Source of the DNA: Daedaleopsis sinensis
Lineage: Eukaryota; Basidiomycota; Agaricomycetes; Polyporales; Polyporaceae
Assembly: GCA_033807695.1 (NCBI GenBank)
Contig: CM066307.1
Location: 3,720,001 to 3,784,000 of the forward strand
Reading direction: 5' to 3'
DNA length: 64,000 nt
A model generated the notes under the pieces. The model was given only the letters and a program-made list of their open reading frames with translations. It was not told the DNA's origin and ran no database searches. Shown one piece after another: positions 11,526 to 21,248 of this stretch (position 1 is the first letter of the stretch; each line of letters starts with the position of its first letter). A program made the position numbers and the translations under genes.

Positions 11526-12099
11526 CTGCAGTATTCTCTCCATACATTGGCAACTGACTGTGATTCTTTGCTTTGAGTCTCTGCACTGCTGGAATGGGCA
11601 GGGAGCGCCATTGGATCAACATCACATCTAAAGGCTACGTATCTCACATACCCTCCCCGAACTCTAATCGTGGATAAGTAGAGCTAGCTCATCACATGCG
11701 GCAACTAAACTTCTATAGCACGACGCAAGTATATCAATAGATACATTCTACGCACCCGAACCGCCTGCGCCCCCGGATAAGGTCTAGATCCACGTCGACG
11801 TCCCCGAATCGAGCATGTCTGTCAACTGTCGCAGCGCAAACGGGCCTCCCTCCAGCTTACGATCTCCTACCCCAGATTCACCCTGCCGGCCCGGAGGTTT
11901 CTGGCATTGCGTACATGCTCATCACCGTGCGCATGGGCCTCGGATGGGGTCATGAGTGGCCCCGCGTGGTCCTCTGCTGCCGCAGCTACCGGAGCGGCTA
12001 CCAATATTGGCACTGGTACTGGTAGGGGCGCGGAGCTCGTGCGTGGAGCACCGCCTGTCGGTGAGGGCGTCGTACCCACTGCGGACGATCTACATCGGC
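11526..12099. other. intergenic after F-box paralog 2
   Basis: No gene recognised. Overlapping GC-rich frames (11867-12079 minus, 11907-12260 plus) have no supporting motif and look like composition effects. Confidence 0.4.
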
Positions 12100-12665
12100 G
12101 GCGGCGAGCGAGTGAGCGCGATCATGCTGTGACCGTGGACGCGGATATGGACGTGGATGTGTATATTGACCTGAAGAGGGCCCGCGAGGAGCATGAGCGA
12201 AACGGCGGCGGTTCAGGGCTGGAAAGGCGGAGGGGCGAGGAGCAACTGCTGTCCGGGTAGTGCAGTGCCGAGCGGCGCTGGTAGGTTCGAGGATGAGGAA
12301 CGGCGTCCAACACCTGTGCGCGTGTCACGGGCGAGTAGGCGTATGCGTGTGCTAGTGCGGCGGACGTGTACAGTGCCGCGCTCTCGATGAAAATCCTCAG
12401 CAAGCGCTGCGGGAGCAGGGGCGGGAGAGCCCAGGATAGCAGGGGGTGCTCGGTGAGCGTGTCTTGTCCGCAAGCGTTGAGAAAATCCTACGCATGTACC
12501 TGCAGTCTCCTGCTCCGCACGCCTGGGTCTGTTTTCCTCGTCGTCCGCGTCGCGATCTAGATGCGGTACGCGATCATACCTTTGCGTAGAACGCACGAAA
12601 CACGAAGAAATATGGTGAGTCCCTCCACTGACAATTCGCGTAGAGACGAGACTAACCTTTTCCAT
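12100..12665 (-). pseudogene. possible relic of a fungal multi-pass membrane protein gene
   Basis: The minus-strand frame at 12403-12122 begins LRIFIESAALYT and continues AYSPVTRAQVLDAV, which resembles from memory the late membrane segments of a large basidiomycete family of seven-helix hypothetical proteins (DUF6533/DUF6534-like). After this the frame becomes Ser/Pro-rich and then splices or shifts into a short end rich in His and Ile. Upstream exons could not be assembled in one frame, so I treat it as decayed or mis-modelled. The family call rests on one short motif and is weak. Confidence 0.22.
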
Positions 12666-12758
12666 GCATGTGGATAGTGGGCGCGGCGATACATGAGCGC
12701 AGGTGAGAACCTCCGCCGCAGAGTGCGAGCGACCGAGAGCGAGAGCAACCTTAGACGG

Positions 12759-13394
12759 TCAGGATGGAGTCCGCGATGATTCACGAATCACGGCCAATAC
12801 CATGTCAGACAGACAGCGACATAGGTAGAGCTCGCGCGGTATACGAAGAGAGCAAATGGCTTTGAGCGCGCTTAAATAGAGCCCGTGGTTTGCGCGGTGA
12901 TAGAGCCTTTCGACCCCGCGGACGCCTTCGTCTTCAATCACTCGACCTTGAACTTCTCCGTCGGATAGTCTCCATGAGTGCCCTGCCAAGCGAACGGTAT
13001 CAGTATCAATATCACGATATTGCAATATCACGTCGGTTTTAGTAGGAGGGTGACGACGCACGGTTCGCGCTTTCTGAACAATTTGTTCAAAAGGTTTGAG
13101 GTGTTCAATCCAGAGTTGATCAGACAAATTGCCAGCGGCAAACAGGGAAAGAGCAGATTCGTCGATTTCGTCGAGGGCATCCTCAAACTCCTCCACAATT
13201 GAGCTGTAGTCGAAATCGCGGAGGAACCTGGTGTAAGAATGCCTGTCCGGATTGTACACAGATGTCTCGATGGAGGATACCGGCGATTTCGTACATCTGT
13301 CTGTGCCCTATACACGCAATCTAAATGTCAGAAGAGCTTTCGACACTGACAGGAGAAGGAGAATCACCGATAATATGAGTTCACGGGTGGTCAT
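12759..13394 (-). CDS. small protein with signal-peptide-like N-terminus, unknown function
   Basis: Exons on the minus strand: 13394-13351 and 13296-12759, joined across a 54-bp intron with a GTCAGT donor and CAG acceptor; the frame closes at 193 residues. The first exon encodes MTTRELILSVILLL, a short polar start followed by a hydrophobic core, as expected for a secretion signal, with a likely cleavage region in the Ser/Pro-rich stretch that follows. The mature part is acidic near residues 35-60 (EEFEDALDEIDES) and carries aromatic and Leu-rich segments but no recognisable domain. If the signal is real the product would be a small secreted protein. It lies between the membrane-protein relic and the remnant of the split F-box gene. 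The start would be wrong if the donor is not used. Confidence 0.55.
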
Positions 13395-13907
13395 GAATTT
13401 CGTGATTGGACGGTGAGAATGAAGCGCATGTAGCTAGTACGTTCGGCCCGGGGGCTGCAGGCAAAAGCCCATAAGAATGCTTGGATGAATAGCGGGTGGG
13501 GGCAGACACATCGAACTCACAACCATGCACAATTGAGACTTGAAGCTTTGAAGTTTGAAGCTTGAGGCCTGGGGAACAGCAGCGGGCGAGCTAGTAGTGC
13601 AAGATTCCGAGGCGTAAACGGTATGTTGTGAGTCGGCTCCAGCGGCCCGGTTGCAACAGTGTGGTGACGGAATAGGTAAGACTAGTCGAATATCGGTGCG
13701 CATCCTGAATTGGACTCGGTTGTAGAGTCGCGAGCATTGATGCTGGCATGCACGCAATACTAGCGACTTCACCGTCTCCGGGAGAAAAGGTAGATGGCAT
13801 CCTCCACGGATGGATGACTAAGAGACAAGCGTCGGAGGTTCGGCCATAAGAATGACATCCGGATGGAATGCGGCCATATAGGGCGGCCTTCGACGCCGTG
13901 GCCGTCG

Positions 13908-13912
13908 GTAAG
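13908..13912. repeat. target-site duplication, 3' side of LINE
   Basis: GTAAG on the plus strand, identical to 20260-20264 on the other side of the LINE. Removing the element plus one copy restores the F-box frame. Confidence 0.8.
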
Positions 13913-14560
13913 ATTGAGAGTGAGTTTGTTTGTTTTGTTTGTTATCCTAGTTTACCGCCCTCGAGGGCCTAGCCCTATGGTAGGCAGTACAATACATGGT
14001 GTCCGCGTGTCTAGCCAGCAGCCTGAAAGAATCACAAAAACAGTAGCAGGGGGGTGGGAGGAGAGAGTCGGGGCGCAGCGACCATGGCCATTAGGTGGGG
14101 GAGGAGTGCGGCCGAAGCCTTGTAGTGTAAGAGCCGGGCGAGAACGTAGAGTGAGTAAGAGAAATCGAGAGGTAGTCGTACAAACGGCCCCCCTCCACGC
14201 ACTGCCCCCGCAGCCCCCGACCTTCGATTAGGTAGGGCAGTGGGTTCTAAACCTACGGCAGGATTTCAATCTCTTCTGCAGGCAGGGATACGCGGTGCGG
14301 TTACCCCGCCCCTCGTCAAAACTCCGCCACTCCCGGGGCAGTGGGACAGTGCGTGCAGTGGCCGTGAAAGAAAAAGCGAAGAAGAATAAAGTTGTCCGTC
14401 TCCGTGTCGTGGTCCTGGCGCTGCCGCGGCTGCTACTCCCGAGAGACCTCGATCGCAGCAGCCCCGTCAGCTCCCTAGTCGTGTGCACCTTCTGTTGCGC
14501 GAGAGGTCTGCGGGCAGCGTGATGTCAGCGTCAGATCACTTGGAATAGCAAAGAGAGCCC

Positions 14561-17500
14561 TCAGGTCTCGTCGTCGCGCAGGGCCGGGAGCTGGCCGAAG
14601 GTCCGTCTGAAGCGTTCGGTGGCGTTGACATAGGCGAAGAGAGGGCGGAGTCCGTTGTCCGAGTTGAGGAGGACCTTGAGCGTTCGTCCCGAGAAACCGA
14701 GCGGGCTGTAGTGGACGGCGCGGTGGAACGCGTACGCTGGGCAATGGAGGAGGAAGTGGGCTACAGTCTCCGGGGCCTCGTCGCACATGGGACACGTGGT
14801 GGTGATGGACTTGCCGATCCGTTCGAGGTATGAGTAGAGGGGGACGTGGCCTGTTCGAAGCTGAAGAAGTAGATTAGCATGGCGGCGAGGGAGTGAGACC
14901 ACGCGCTCCATATATTTCTTGGACGGCAACGAGCCGTCTATCCTCGCCATGCGCACGCCCCGCTTGGAGGAGCGCCATCGTTCTTTTGCGATACGGGTGA
15001 GTTCCTGCTGGTAATTCTGCCGCGCTCTGGACACGCTGAGTGGAAGGGGCTTGCGGAGCTCTCGGGGCAGGCTCTTCAGTGGGCTCGATCGACCGCCCGC
15101 CGCCTCTTTCGCCGCTTCGTCCGCCCGCTCGTTTCCTTCAACGTCTTCGTGCCCCGGGACCCACCGAAGGGTTAGCCGCAGGCCTGGGTTGTCTAGCTTG
15201 AGCTTCCTAGCGTACTTGTGGAATATATCAGTGAGGTAGCGCCCCGGCGCCGGCGTTCGCAGTGTCGAGGCCTGTATGGCCGCCGTGTTGTCCAGTGCGA
15301 TCGACGCGCGACGTATCGGCCCACGTTCGGCGAGTAAGAGGACGAGGGCTAGCACGGAGGCCACTATCTCGGCCTCGTAGACCGTATGCCTCTTGGAGGG
15401 CCCGAGGTGATAGCGAAGGATCCTGGGACGCCTACACCCCGGCACGTACAGGACCGCCGCCGCTCCGACTCCTCCATCGACGTCCGAGCCGTCCGTGTAC
15501 ACTCGATATGCCCCACGTCTCGCCCAGCGGTGGTCGTCTGCAATTGCACGCTCGCGGTCCTTGATAACGTGAACGCGATGGCTTGGCGTCCAGCGAGGGT
15601 GCACGCGCGACGGCGACACTCGCTCGGTGTGCTTGTAGTCGAGGAAAGGGCGGTAGGCGTCCATCAGCTCGTGAATCGAGGAGCGATGGCGTCGGACGAG
15701 CTTGCGCGCAGCCTTCTGGACGTGAGCGGCGAGGGGATGGGATCGGGGGAGCGCGCACAGCCGGACGGCCGCCCGCTGCGCGAGCTTGTCGACTAAAAGA
15801 TCGAAGGGGAGGAGGTCAGCATGGACTTCGAGAGCATCTGTAGCAGAGGAGCGCAGCGCGCCGGTCATGACGAGCAGCGCTTGCCGCTGCACTCGAGCGA
15901 GGCGTCTGATGTTCCCAACTGAGCCGTGCCGGCGTTTCTGGCCGCTGAGCCTGCGGACGGGGACGAGGAAAGTGTCGGATGCATATAGCATACTGGGGAT
16001 GACGACGGCCAGGTACAGCCGTCGTACGATCCCCAACGTGAGGCCGTTCCTCGTCTTCGCTAGCCGGCGTAGCAGAGCTACCCACTTCGCGCCTTTTGAA
16101 TGCGCAAGGGCTGTGTGTTCCCTGAATTTAAGGTTCTGGTCCACTAGCACTCCTAAAAAGCGGTGGTGAGTAACTGCCGGCACGACTGTACCGTCGGACA
16201 AGGTCAGATCGGGCCCCGTGTCCTTGATGAGTGCCTTGCAGTTGACGAGGCCGAACTTGTCCATCGAGTACTTAGAGTTGTGTGAGTCGGACCAGTCCAT
16301 GCCGCCGTCCTGTCGGTCCATAAAATCGCGGACTTTGTCGTGGCAGTCGTCGAAGGTGGTGCCTGTAGCCACCAGCGCCACGTCGTCCATCGACCCCACC
16401 GCGAGTTCGCCGTTCTTGATGTTCGCGCTGTCTATGAGGTCAGAGTTGTAAAAGGCATATAAGATCACCGAGAGGGGGCAGCCCTGGTCGATTCCGCTCA
16501 TAATCTCGAATAGATCCGATTCGAAATCATCGAATTTCAGCCGAGTCTTCCTGCCGGCGAGCTTCGCCCTCAGCCAATCGACGTATTCGCCGGGTATCCC
16601 TCTCTTCCGGAGGTTGTGGAACAGGCGTTCTGGGACTGCGGCGGGGAAGGCCGACTTGATGTCGAGGAAAACGACTGAGGCCGCTTTTCGTTGTCGCCAC
16701 GCGTCCTTGATGGTCTTGGTCACTAGGTGGATAGAGTCCGTAGTCGTGCGTCCCGCGCGCCCGCCGAATTGATAGTTCGCTAAAAGAGATAGACGTTCAG
16801 CCTCGTAAACCAGCACGTCCGCCACACACCGCGAGAGGATTTTGGACGCGCAGTTGAGGAGCGCGATCGGCCGCCAGGACTTGGGGGTCGAGTAGTCGGT
16901 TTTGCCGGGCTTCTTGAGGACCACGGTGTCCGAGATCTTCCACTGCTCGGGGTAGTATTGCAGGTTAAACGTGGCTCTGAAAAGCCGCCCAAGGAGCGGG
17001 GTCAGTGTCTCGGAGCAATGTTTGTAAACCTCGTTTGGAATCGCGTCGGGGCCGGGTGCTTTGAAGGATCGGAGTGCCTTGATCGCTTGACGTACTTGCC
17101 CGTCTGTTATCGGTCTGAACGCGAACTTGGGCGCTGGGTACGGACCCCCGGGGATGGGGACATTGCCAGGCGGGAGGAAGAACGATCGGTAGAACTCCTT
17201 GCTCTTGTCGGGGTTGGAGGTGACGACCTCGCTCCGTCCGTCGCCGTTGACCACTTGGAGGGGGGGGATACGTGAGCGGCCGCCGTCAGTCGAGCCTGTT
17301 TTGAGGAAGCGGTTCGCGTCCCAGATCGTGCGCGCATCGACGGAGTCGATCCACGACTTCCAGTGGTCGCCCTTGGCTGTGCGAATCGCGTCAGTATAGC
17401 GGTTGCGATAACGGCGATACTCAGCGTGTGCCGGGTGCGAGCGCGTGCCCCGGTGCTGGTGCGCGACGCGCCCGAGTCGTTCCTTCTCCTTGCGCATCGA

Positions 17501-18484
17501 TGTCAAGTCCTTCGACCACCAGCGTTTCACGAAAGGGGTGTCCGGTGAGAGCGGGACGTGCTCCTCTATCGTGGAATGCAAGTCTGCCGTGAGTGCGTCG
17601 AGCGTGTTGTCGAAGTCATCCCTGGTCGCCACTTTGGTGGGGAGTGCCCGGGCGTCCAGCCGCTTTGCGAGCGCCGCCTCAAACTCGCCCCAGTCTACTT
17701 TGCGAAAGTCGCGGCGTGTCCTCGGGGTCGTCCCTTCAGTCGGTAGTTCGAAGACTGTGAGAATGGGGAAATGGTCAGTGAGAATGGGGCGCAGCTCCTC
17801 AGCAACCCTGCACGAGCGTAAACACTCCAGGAGAGGCTCGGAGCAGAAGACGTTGTCGGGTCTTGTGCGGGTCTTCGAGTTCATGGCCTCCAAAGTGGCG
17901 ATGGACGGGGGGAGCGCCATCTCCATCCCCAGATCTGCTACTCGGTTGATTAGGAGTTCCGCCCGAGCCAGGTTGCTGCGGGAGAAGAGTTGATGGTTGG
18001 CTGGGTCGTCCCAGCTCGGGTGGTGGCGGTTGAAGTCCCCGAGCCAGACGACGTGGTGTTCCCCTTCTCCGACTGCGACAAGTGCTCGTGCCGCGCGCGT
18101 AGCGGCATGGATGGCGGTGTCGTGCGCGCCGTCCACATAGAGGTTAAAGAGGTGGACGGTTGCGTCGCCGGACTTGAGCGAGACCGCGGTGACGTCCGAA
18201 TGGGGCACGTTCACTGGCGTCCATGCGTTGGTTGAGATGCGCGTGTTGACGAGGAGGATGGAGCGGGCTCGGTCGGCAGTGTCCTTGTCGCGTACTGCCG
18301 GATAAACGACCCTCCAGTGCGCGGTGCTCCGGGTGTTGCGAAGGTGGTCGAGGTAGGGTTCTTGTATTGCGATCACGTCGTAGTCCGTGGGAAGGGCACT
18401 GTGGAGTAATTCTAACTGTCCGTCGAGCGACTTGTTAATATTTTGCTGCCAGATCCTCAGCACCGGGGCCGGTGGGGCGATCAA
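14561..18484 (-). CDS. LINE ORF2: AP endonuclease, reverse transcriptase, RNase H
   Basis: About 1300 residues. The endonuclease part (residues ~1-230) shows QNINKS, IAIQEPYLD, WLGDFNRHHPSW and ILTDHFPIL, the catalytic and metal-binding blocks of APE-type nucleases that nick target DNA. The reverse transcriptase (~430-800) shows KAPGPDAIPNEVY, WRPIALLNCASKI, FLDIKSAFPAA (first catalytic Asp), IDQGCPLSVILYAF and MDDVALV (the catalytic Asp pair). RNase H (~1030-1160) shows YTDGSDVDGGVGAA, VYEAEIVAS, LDNTAAI and WVPGHEDVEGNERADEAA. A C-terminal CPMCDEAPETVAHFLLHC is the usual zinc motif. The frame overlaps the ORF1 stop, starts at a TTG in the available frame, and contains no ATG for about the first 190 codons, so it probably depends on termination-reinitiation or frameshifting after ORF1. 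Confidence 0.95.
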   Translation of the reverse strand: MIAPPAPVLRIWQQNINKSLDGQLELLHSALPTDYDVIAIQEPYLDHLRNTRSTAHWRVVYPAVRDKDTADRARSILLVNTRISTNAWTPVNVPHSDVTAVSLKSGDATVHLFNLYVDGAHDTAIHAATRAARALVAVGEGEHHVVWLGDFNRHHPSWDDPANHQLFSRSNLARAELLINRVADLGMEMALPPSIATLEAMNSKTRTRPDNVFCSEPLLECLRSCRVAEELRPILTDHFPILTVFELPTEGTTPRTRRDFRKVDWGEFEAALAKRLDARALPTKVATRDDFDNTLDALTADLHSTIEEHVPLSPDTPFVKRWWSKDLTSMRKEKERLGRVAHQHRGTRSHPAHAEYRRYRNRYTDAIRTAKGDHWKSWIDSVDARTIWDANRFLKTGSTDGGRSRIPPLQVVNGDGRSEVVTSNPDKSKEFYRSFFLPPGNVPIPGGPYPAPKFAFRPITDGQVRQAIKALRSFKAPGPDAIPNEVYKHCSETLTPLLGRLFRATFNLQYYPEQWKISDTVVLKKPGKTDYSTPKSWRPIALLNCASKILSRCVADVLVYEAERLSLLANYQFGGRAGRTTTDSIHLVTKTIKDAWRQRKAASVVFLDIKSAFPAAVPERLFHNLRKRGIPGEYVDWLRAKLAGRKTRLKFDDFESDLFEIMSGIDQGCPLSVILYAFYNSDLIDSANIKNGELAVGSMDDVALVATGTTFDDCHDKVRDFMDRQDGGMDWSDSHNSKYSMDKFGLVNCKALIKDTGPDLTLSDGTVVPAVTHHRFLGVLVDQNLKFREHTALAHSKGAKWVALLRRLAKTRNGLTLGIVRRLYLAVVIPSMLYASDTFLVPVRRLSGQKRRHGSVGNIRRLARVQRQALLVMTGALRSSATDALEVHADLLPFDLLVDKLAQRAAVRLCALPRSHPLAAHVQKAARKLVRRHRSSIHELMDAYRPFLDYKHTERVSPSRVHPRWTPSHRVHVIKDRERAIADDHRWARRGAYRVYTDGSDVDGGVGAAAVLYVPGCRRPRILRYHLGPSKRHTVYEAEIVASVLALVLLLAERGPIRRASIALDNTAAIQASTLRTPAPGRYLTDIFHKYARKLKLDNPGLRLTLRWVPGHEDVEGNERADEAAKEAAGGRSSPLKSLPRELRKPLPLSVSRARQNYQQELTRIAKERWRSSKRGVRMARIDGSLPSKKYMERVVSLPRRHANLLLQLRTGHVPLYSYLERIGKSITTTCPMCDEAPETVAHFLLHCPAYAFHRAVHYSPLGFSGRTLKVLLNSDNGLRPLFAYVNATERFRRTFGQLPALRDDET

Positions 18485-20175
18485 TACGTTGCAGGCGGTG
18501 GGTCGCGGGGCGGGGCGCCGAAGAACGAATCAATGTTGGCCTGCCGTGGGCCTTGAGTCGCAGCGTCTGGGGGGAATCTGTGCGCGATGTGGTCCCAGAG
18601 AGAGGGAGGGGGTGGAGCGCGAGCGAGGGCTTCGTCCTCTGTGACCCACGTAACCGGGTCGTTGGTGACGAAAAACCTGAAGCCTGTGTCAGCGCGCCGT
18701 GCTGCGAAGTCGCGCACCTTCCTCCTGTATGTGGGGCATGAGCGATCCCACGCCGCATGCCCGTCGACGTCGCAGTTTGAGCAGCGGTAGAGATCCGGGT
18801 CCTTGATCATGCATTGAGGGGTGGGGTGGTGTCCGGCGCAGTTGGCGCAGACCGCATTTCGGGCAGGGCAGTCGCGGGCGAGGTGGCCGTCGTACTGTTG
18901 GCAGTTGAGGCACCGGCACGGCTCTTTGATGTCGCGCCGGACGATGACCCTACGGCCGGCGAAAGTGAGTCCCTTGAGCGCGATGTTCGCCTGCTCCACG
19001 CTGTTGAAAGTCAGCTTCAAGAAAGCCCGGCTCTGGCCCGGGAAGCGCTTCTCTATCGCTCTAATCCACTCGGCGTGGACGATGGCGCCGTCTCGGAGGC
19101 CGTGGGCGCGCTCGACGTCCCGCAGCTCTTGGTCGCTGTTCGGGTCGAATCCGACTGGTACGCTCTCGGCTACAAGCTGGTAAGTCCGGGCGACGATGGT
19201 CGCAGCTACTCCCATTTTCCGGGTGAACGAGGTCTTGACGTGCGGATTGGCGAGCCACTTTGCCATGTCGCGGGTGGTGGACGTGAGGACGAGGTCGCCG
19301 TGCCGCTGGATCTTGGCGGTGTCGAACGCGGCGTCCTTCGGTGGCGTCAGGCCCTCGCCAGCCATCATATCGACCGCCTGTCTTGCTCTTTCCAGCGCCT
19401 CTCGGTCCGAAATGGTGTTGCCTTGCGGGTCTTTGAGGGCGACCCCGCGGACCAGTACTTGGCGCTGGAGCAGGTCCGCCAGGTCTACCGCCCGCCGTGT
19501 ACGCACGGGGGCGGAGTCTAATGAGAATAGAGGGGGAGGGGTGGGGGACGCACCTTCGGTCGCAGTCGTGGCCCCTGCTTGTTGTAGCACCTCCCTCGCC
19601 CCTACCAGTGCGGATTCCGCCGCCTCCAACTTCTGGCACGCCTCTCGAAGCCGCCCCGTGCATTTCTCCAATTCCTTCCTCGCCCCCTCCATCCCTTCCG
19701 CCCCCGCCGTGATCTCGTTCTCCACCTTCTCCGCATGCGCGTCTAAGCGGAGCGTCAGTTGCTCCTCAATCCTCTCGGCGACCTCTGCCACCACATTTCC
19801 ATACAGCTTCTTGTTAAAGGCTGCCTCCGCGAGATAAGCGAACGCGATGAGGCTTTTGCGTGCAAGGTCGGCAGCTGGGGCCAGCAGGGCGAGATGGAGC
19901 AGTCCCGTGGTAAGCGCCGAGCTCGAGATGGCCGCGTCGCCCTCCGGGACGAGCGTGTGCTTGCGTAGGAAGGCGAGAGCGGCGTCCAGGTCTGGGAGAT
20001 GCTGCTCGGCCTCGTGAAAGAGCTGCTGGTGCGGCGTCGTCGCGGGTGTCTTCGGTTTCCTCCTCGTCGATGTAGCTGGCGCCGTCGCGCTGGCCCCGGC
20101 GCCTGTCACTTGGCGCAGTCGTGCTGCTGCTGTTCCCGAAGGTGTCGCCTGTCCGAGCTGATATCGCAACGACAT
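18481..20175 (-). CDS. LINE ORF1: nucleic-acid-binding Gag-like protein
   Basis: 564 residues beginning with ATG at 20175. The N-terminal third is Ala/Thr/Glu-rich and likely helical (KVENEITAGAEGMEGARKEL). The C-terminal part carries zinc-knuckle type sequence: CRCLNCQQYDGHLARDC, CANCAGHHPTPQC and YRCSNCDVDGHAAW, as in retroelement ORF1/Gag proteins that package element RNA. The stop TGA at 18483-18481 overlaps the ORF2 frame (TATTGATC), so the two frames are translationally coupled. No interruption is present. Confidence 0.92.
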   Translation of the reverse strand: MSLRYQLGQATPSGTAAARLRQVTGAGASATAPATSTRRKPKTPATTPHQQLFHEAEQHLPDLDAALAFLRKHTLVPEGDAAISSSALTTGLLHLALLAPAADLARKSLIAFAYLAEAAFNKKLYGNVVAEVAERIEEQLTLRLDAHAEKVENEITAGAEGMEGARKELEKCTGRLREACQKLEAAESALVGAREVLQQAGATTATEGASPTPPPLFSLDSAPVRTRRAVDLADLLQRQVLVRGVALKDPQGNTISDREALERARQAVDMMAGEGLTPPKDAAFDTAKIQRHGDLVLTSTTRDMAKWLANPHVKTSFTRKMGVAATIVARTYQLVAESVPVGFDPNSDQELRDVERAHGLRDGAIVHAEWIRAIEKRFPGQSRAFLKLTFNSVEQANIALKGLTFAGRRVIVRRDIKEPCRCLNCQQYDGHLARDCPARNAVCANCAGHHPTPQCMIKDPDLYRCSNCDVDGHAAWDRSCPTYRRKVRDFAARRADTGFRFFVTNDPVTWVTEDEALARAPPPPSLWDHIAHRFPPDAATQGPRQANIDSFFGAPPRDPPPATY

Positions 20176-20259
20176 AGTCGCTGACGTGCTGCCCAGATAC
20201 TCGTATCGTAGCTACTAGTACCAGTAAGTCAGAATACTCCACACACTACGACCTCCCCT

Positions 20260-20264
20260 GTAAG
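20260..20264. repeat. target-site duplication, 5' side of LINE
   Basis: GTAAG on the plus strand, matching 13908-13912. The flanking F-box codons continue directly from this copy into the sequence beyond 13908. Confidence 0.8.
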
Positions 20265-21248
20265 GTCGGAGCGTGGGAAAGAAGCTGAAGGTGGTGGTAC
20301 GTGGTCAAGGAGGGTCTTGAGAGTGAGTACTCGCAGTTCGGGGAGGTTCGCGAGCAAGGATATGATGGGCGTGTCGGGCATTGGTCCCCGCTCCCCGTAG
20401 AGCCTCAGCTCGCGCAATCTGGGCCAGTCCAAGGAGGAAAACGTCTCGAGCGGCGGCGGCTCCGTGGGTATCCAAATCGTTACAAGGGAAGAATTAAGGG
20501 ACCACGATAGACGTTCAAGAAGCTGTGCTTCCGATGACAGCCTCAGCTGGTGTCGATGGGGGAGGAGTTGATATTTGAATGATTCGAGAGGCACAATGGT
20601 GGAGTCTGAAAGGACAGGATCCTCAAGATCGTCGTCGAGAGGGGTGGGTAGGATGGAGATAAAGGAGATATCCAAATGCCGCAGCTGTTTAGGAGTGAGA
20701 ATTTTCGCCAAAGTACGGAGAGAGATGCCATGACGGTAGTATTGAAACTCATCCAGGGTCAGCGCTCCAAGGTTAGGCATGCCGGCCAGCTCCTGATGGA
20801 GTGACAGAGACTCGAGTGGTGCGCAGAATACTCGATTATCCCTCCTGCGGTGTTCAGTCAAGTTCAGAAGGGCCTGCTCGAATCCGCTGCCAGGGCATTT
20901 GCAGAGTATTTGGAGCGATCTAGGGGAAGTCAGCTAGTTGACAAAATTGAAATCGTCAATCTCTCTACCTTATATACGGCCAAATAGCACCAGGTATCTG
21001 GGGAGAACGTACTGTGGTAATGACGCGAAACCGATGGAAACAGGATCTGTACAGTATTGGCGCGACCACTTGATACAGCCAGCGACATGTGCGGGAGAGC
21101 GGCCGGAGATTCTTTAGTAAGGGTCGGAGCTCCTCAAATATCTGCAAAAGGACGTCGTAATCCAGCGAACATAGCCTAGAGAGCATGCGAGCGTTCCATA
21201 CCACTCTTCAGTAGATACTGCGTGCAAGACATACATTGACTCGTTCAT

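Larger units (their letters stand above)
13913..20259 (-). mobile_element. full-length non-LTR retrotransposon (LINE, EN-RT-RNase H type)
   Basis: The element is 6347 bp, on the minus strand, with an 84-nt 5' leader, ORF1 (20175-18481), ORF2 (18484-14561) and a ~650-nt 3' region that ends near an A/C-rich tail (plus-strand GTTTGTTTGTTTTG at 13924 onward). GTAAG flanks both ends as a 5-bp target-site duplication inside an F-box exon. Both long frames are uninterrupted, so the copy looks young. The domain order APE endonuclease, reverse transcriptase, RNase H, terminal zinc motif, together with a zinc-knuckle ORF1, fits the Tad/I-like LINE groups known in fungi. Assignment to a clade would need a reverse-transcriptase tree. 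Confidence 0.92.
13690..21248 (-). pseudogene. third F-box/LRR paralog, split by a LINE insertion
   Basis: Minus-strand exons 21248-21235, 21175-20969 and 20919-20265 encode MNES plus MLCSLDYDVLLQIFEEL (F-box) and leucine-rich repeats related to the paralogs at 7.8-11.5 kb. Similarity stops at 20260 and resumes at 13912, on the far side of the LINE. Joining the two flanks through one copy of the 5-bp duplication keeps the frame: ..PRSDLT followed by DGHGVEGRPIWPH and then WPNLRRLSLSHPS, which aligns with WPELRRFTLSHPS in paralog 1. Beyond this a 1-nt shift near 13790 introduces a stop, after which LPETVKSLVLRAC is readable in another frame; similarity fades by about 13.69 kb. The gene is therefore inactive twice over. 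Confidence 0.85.
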
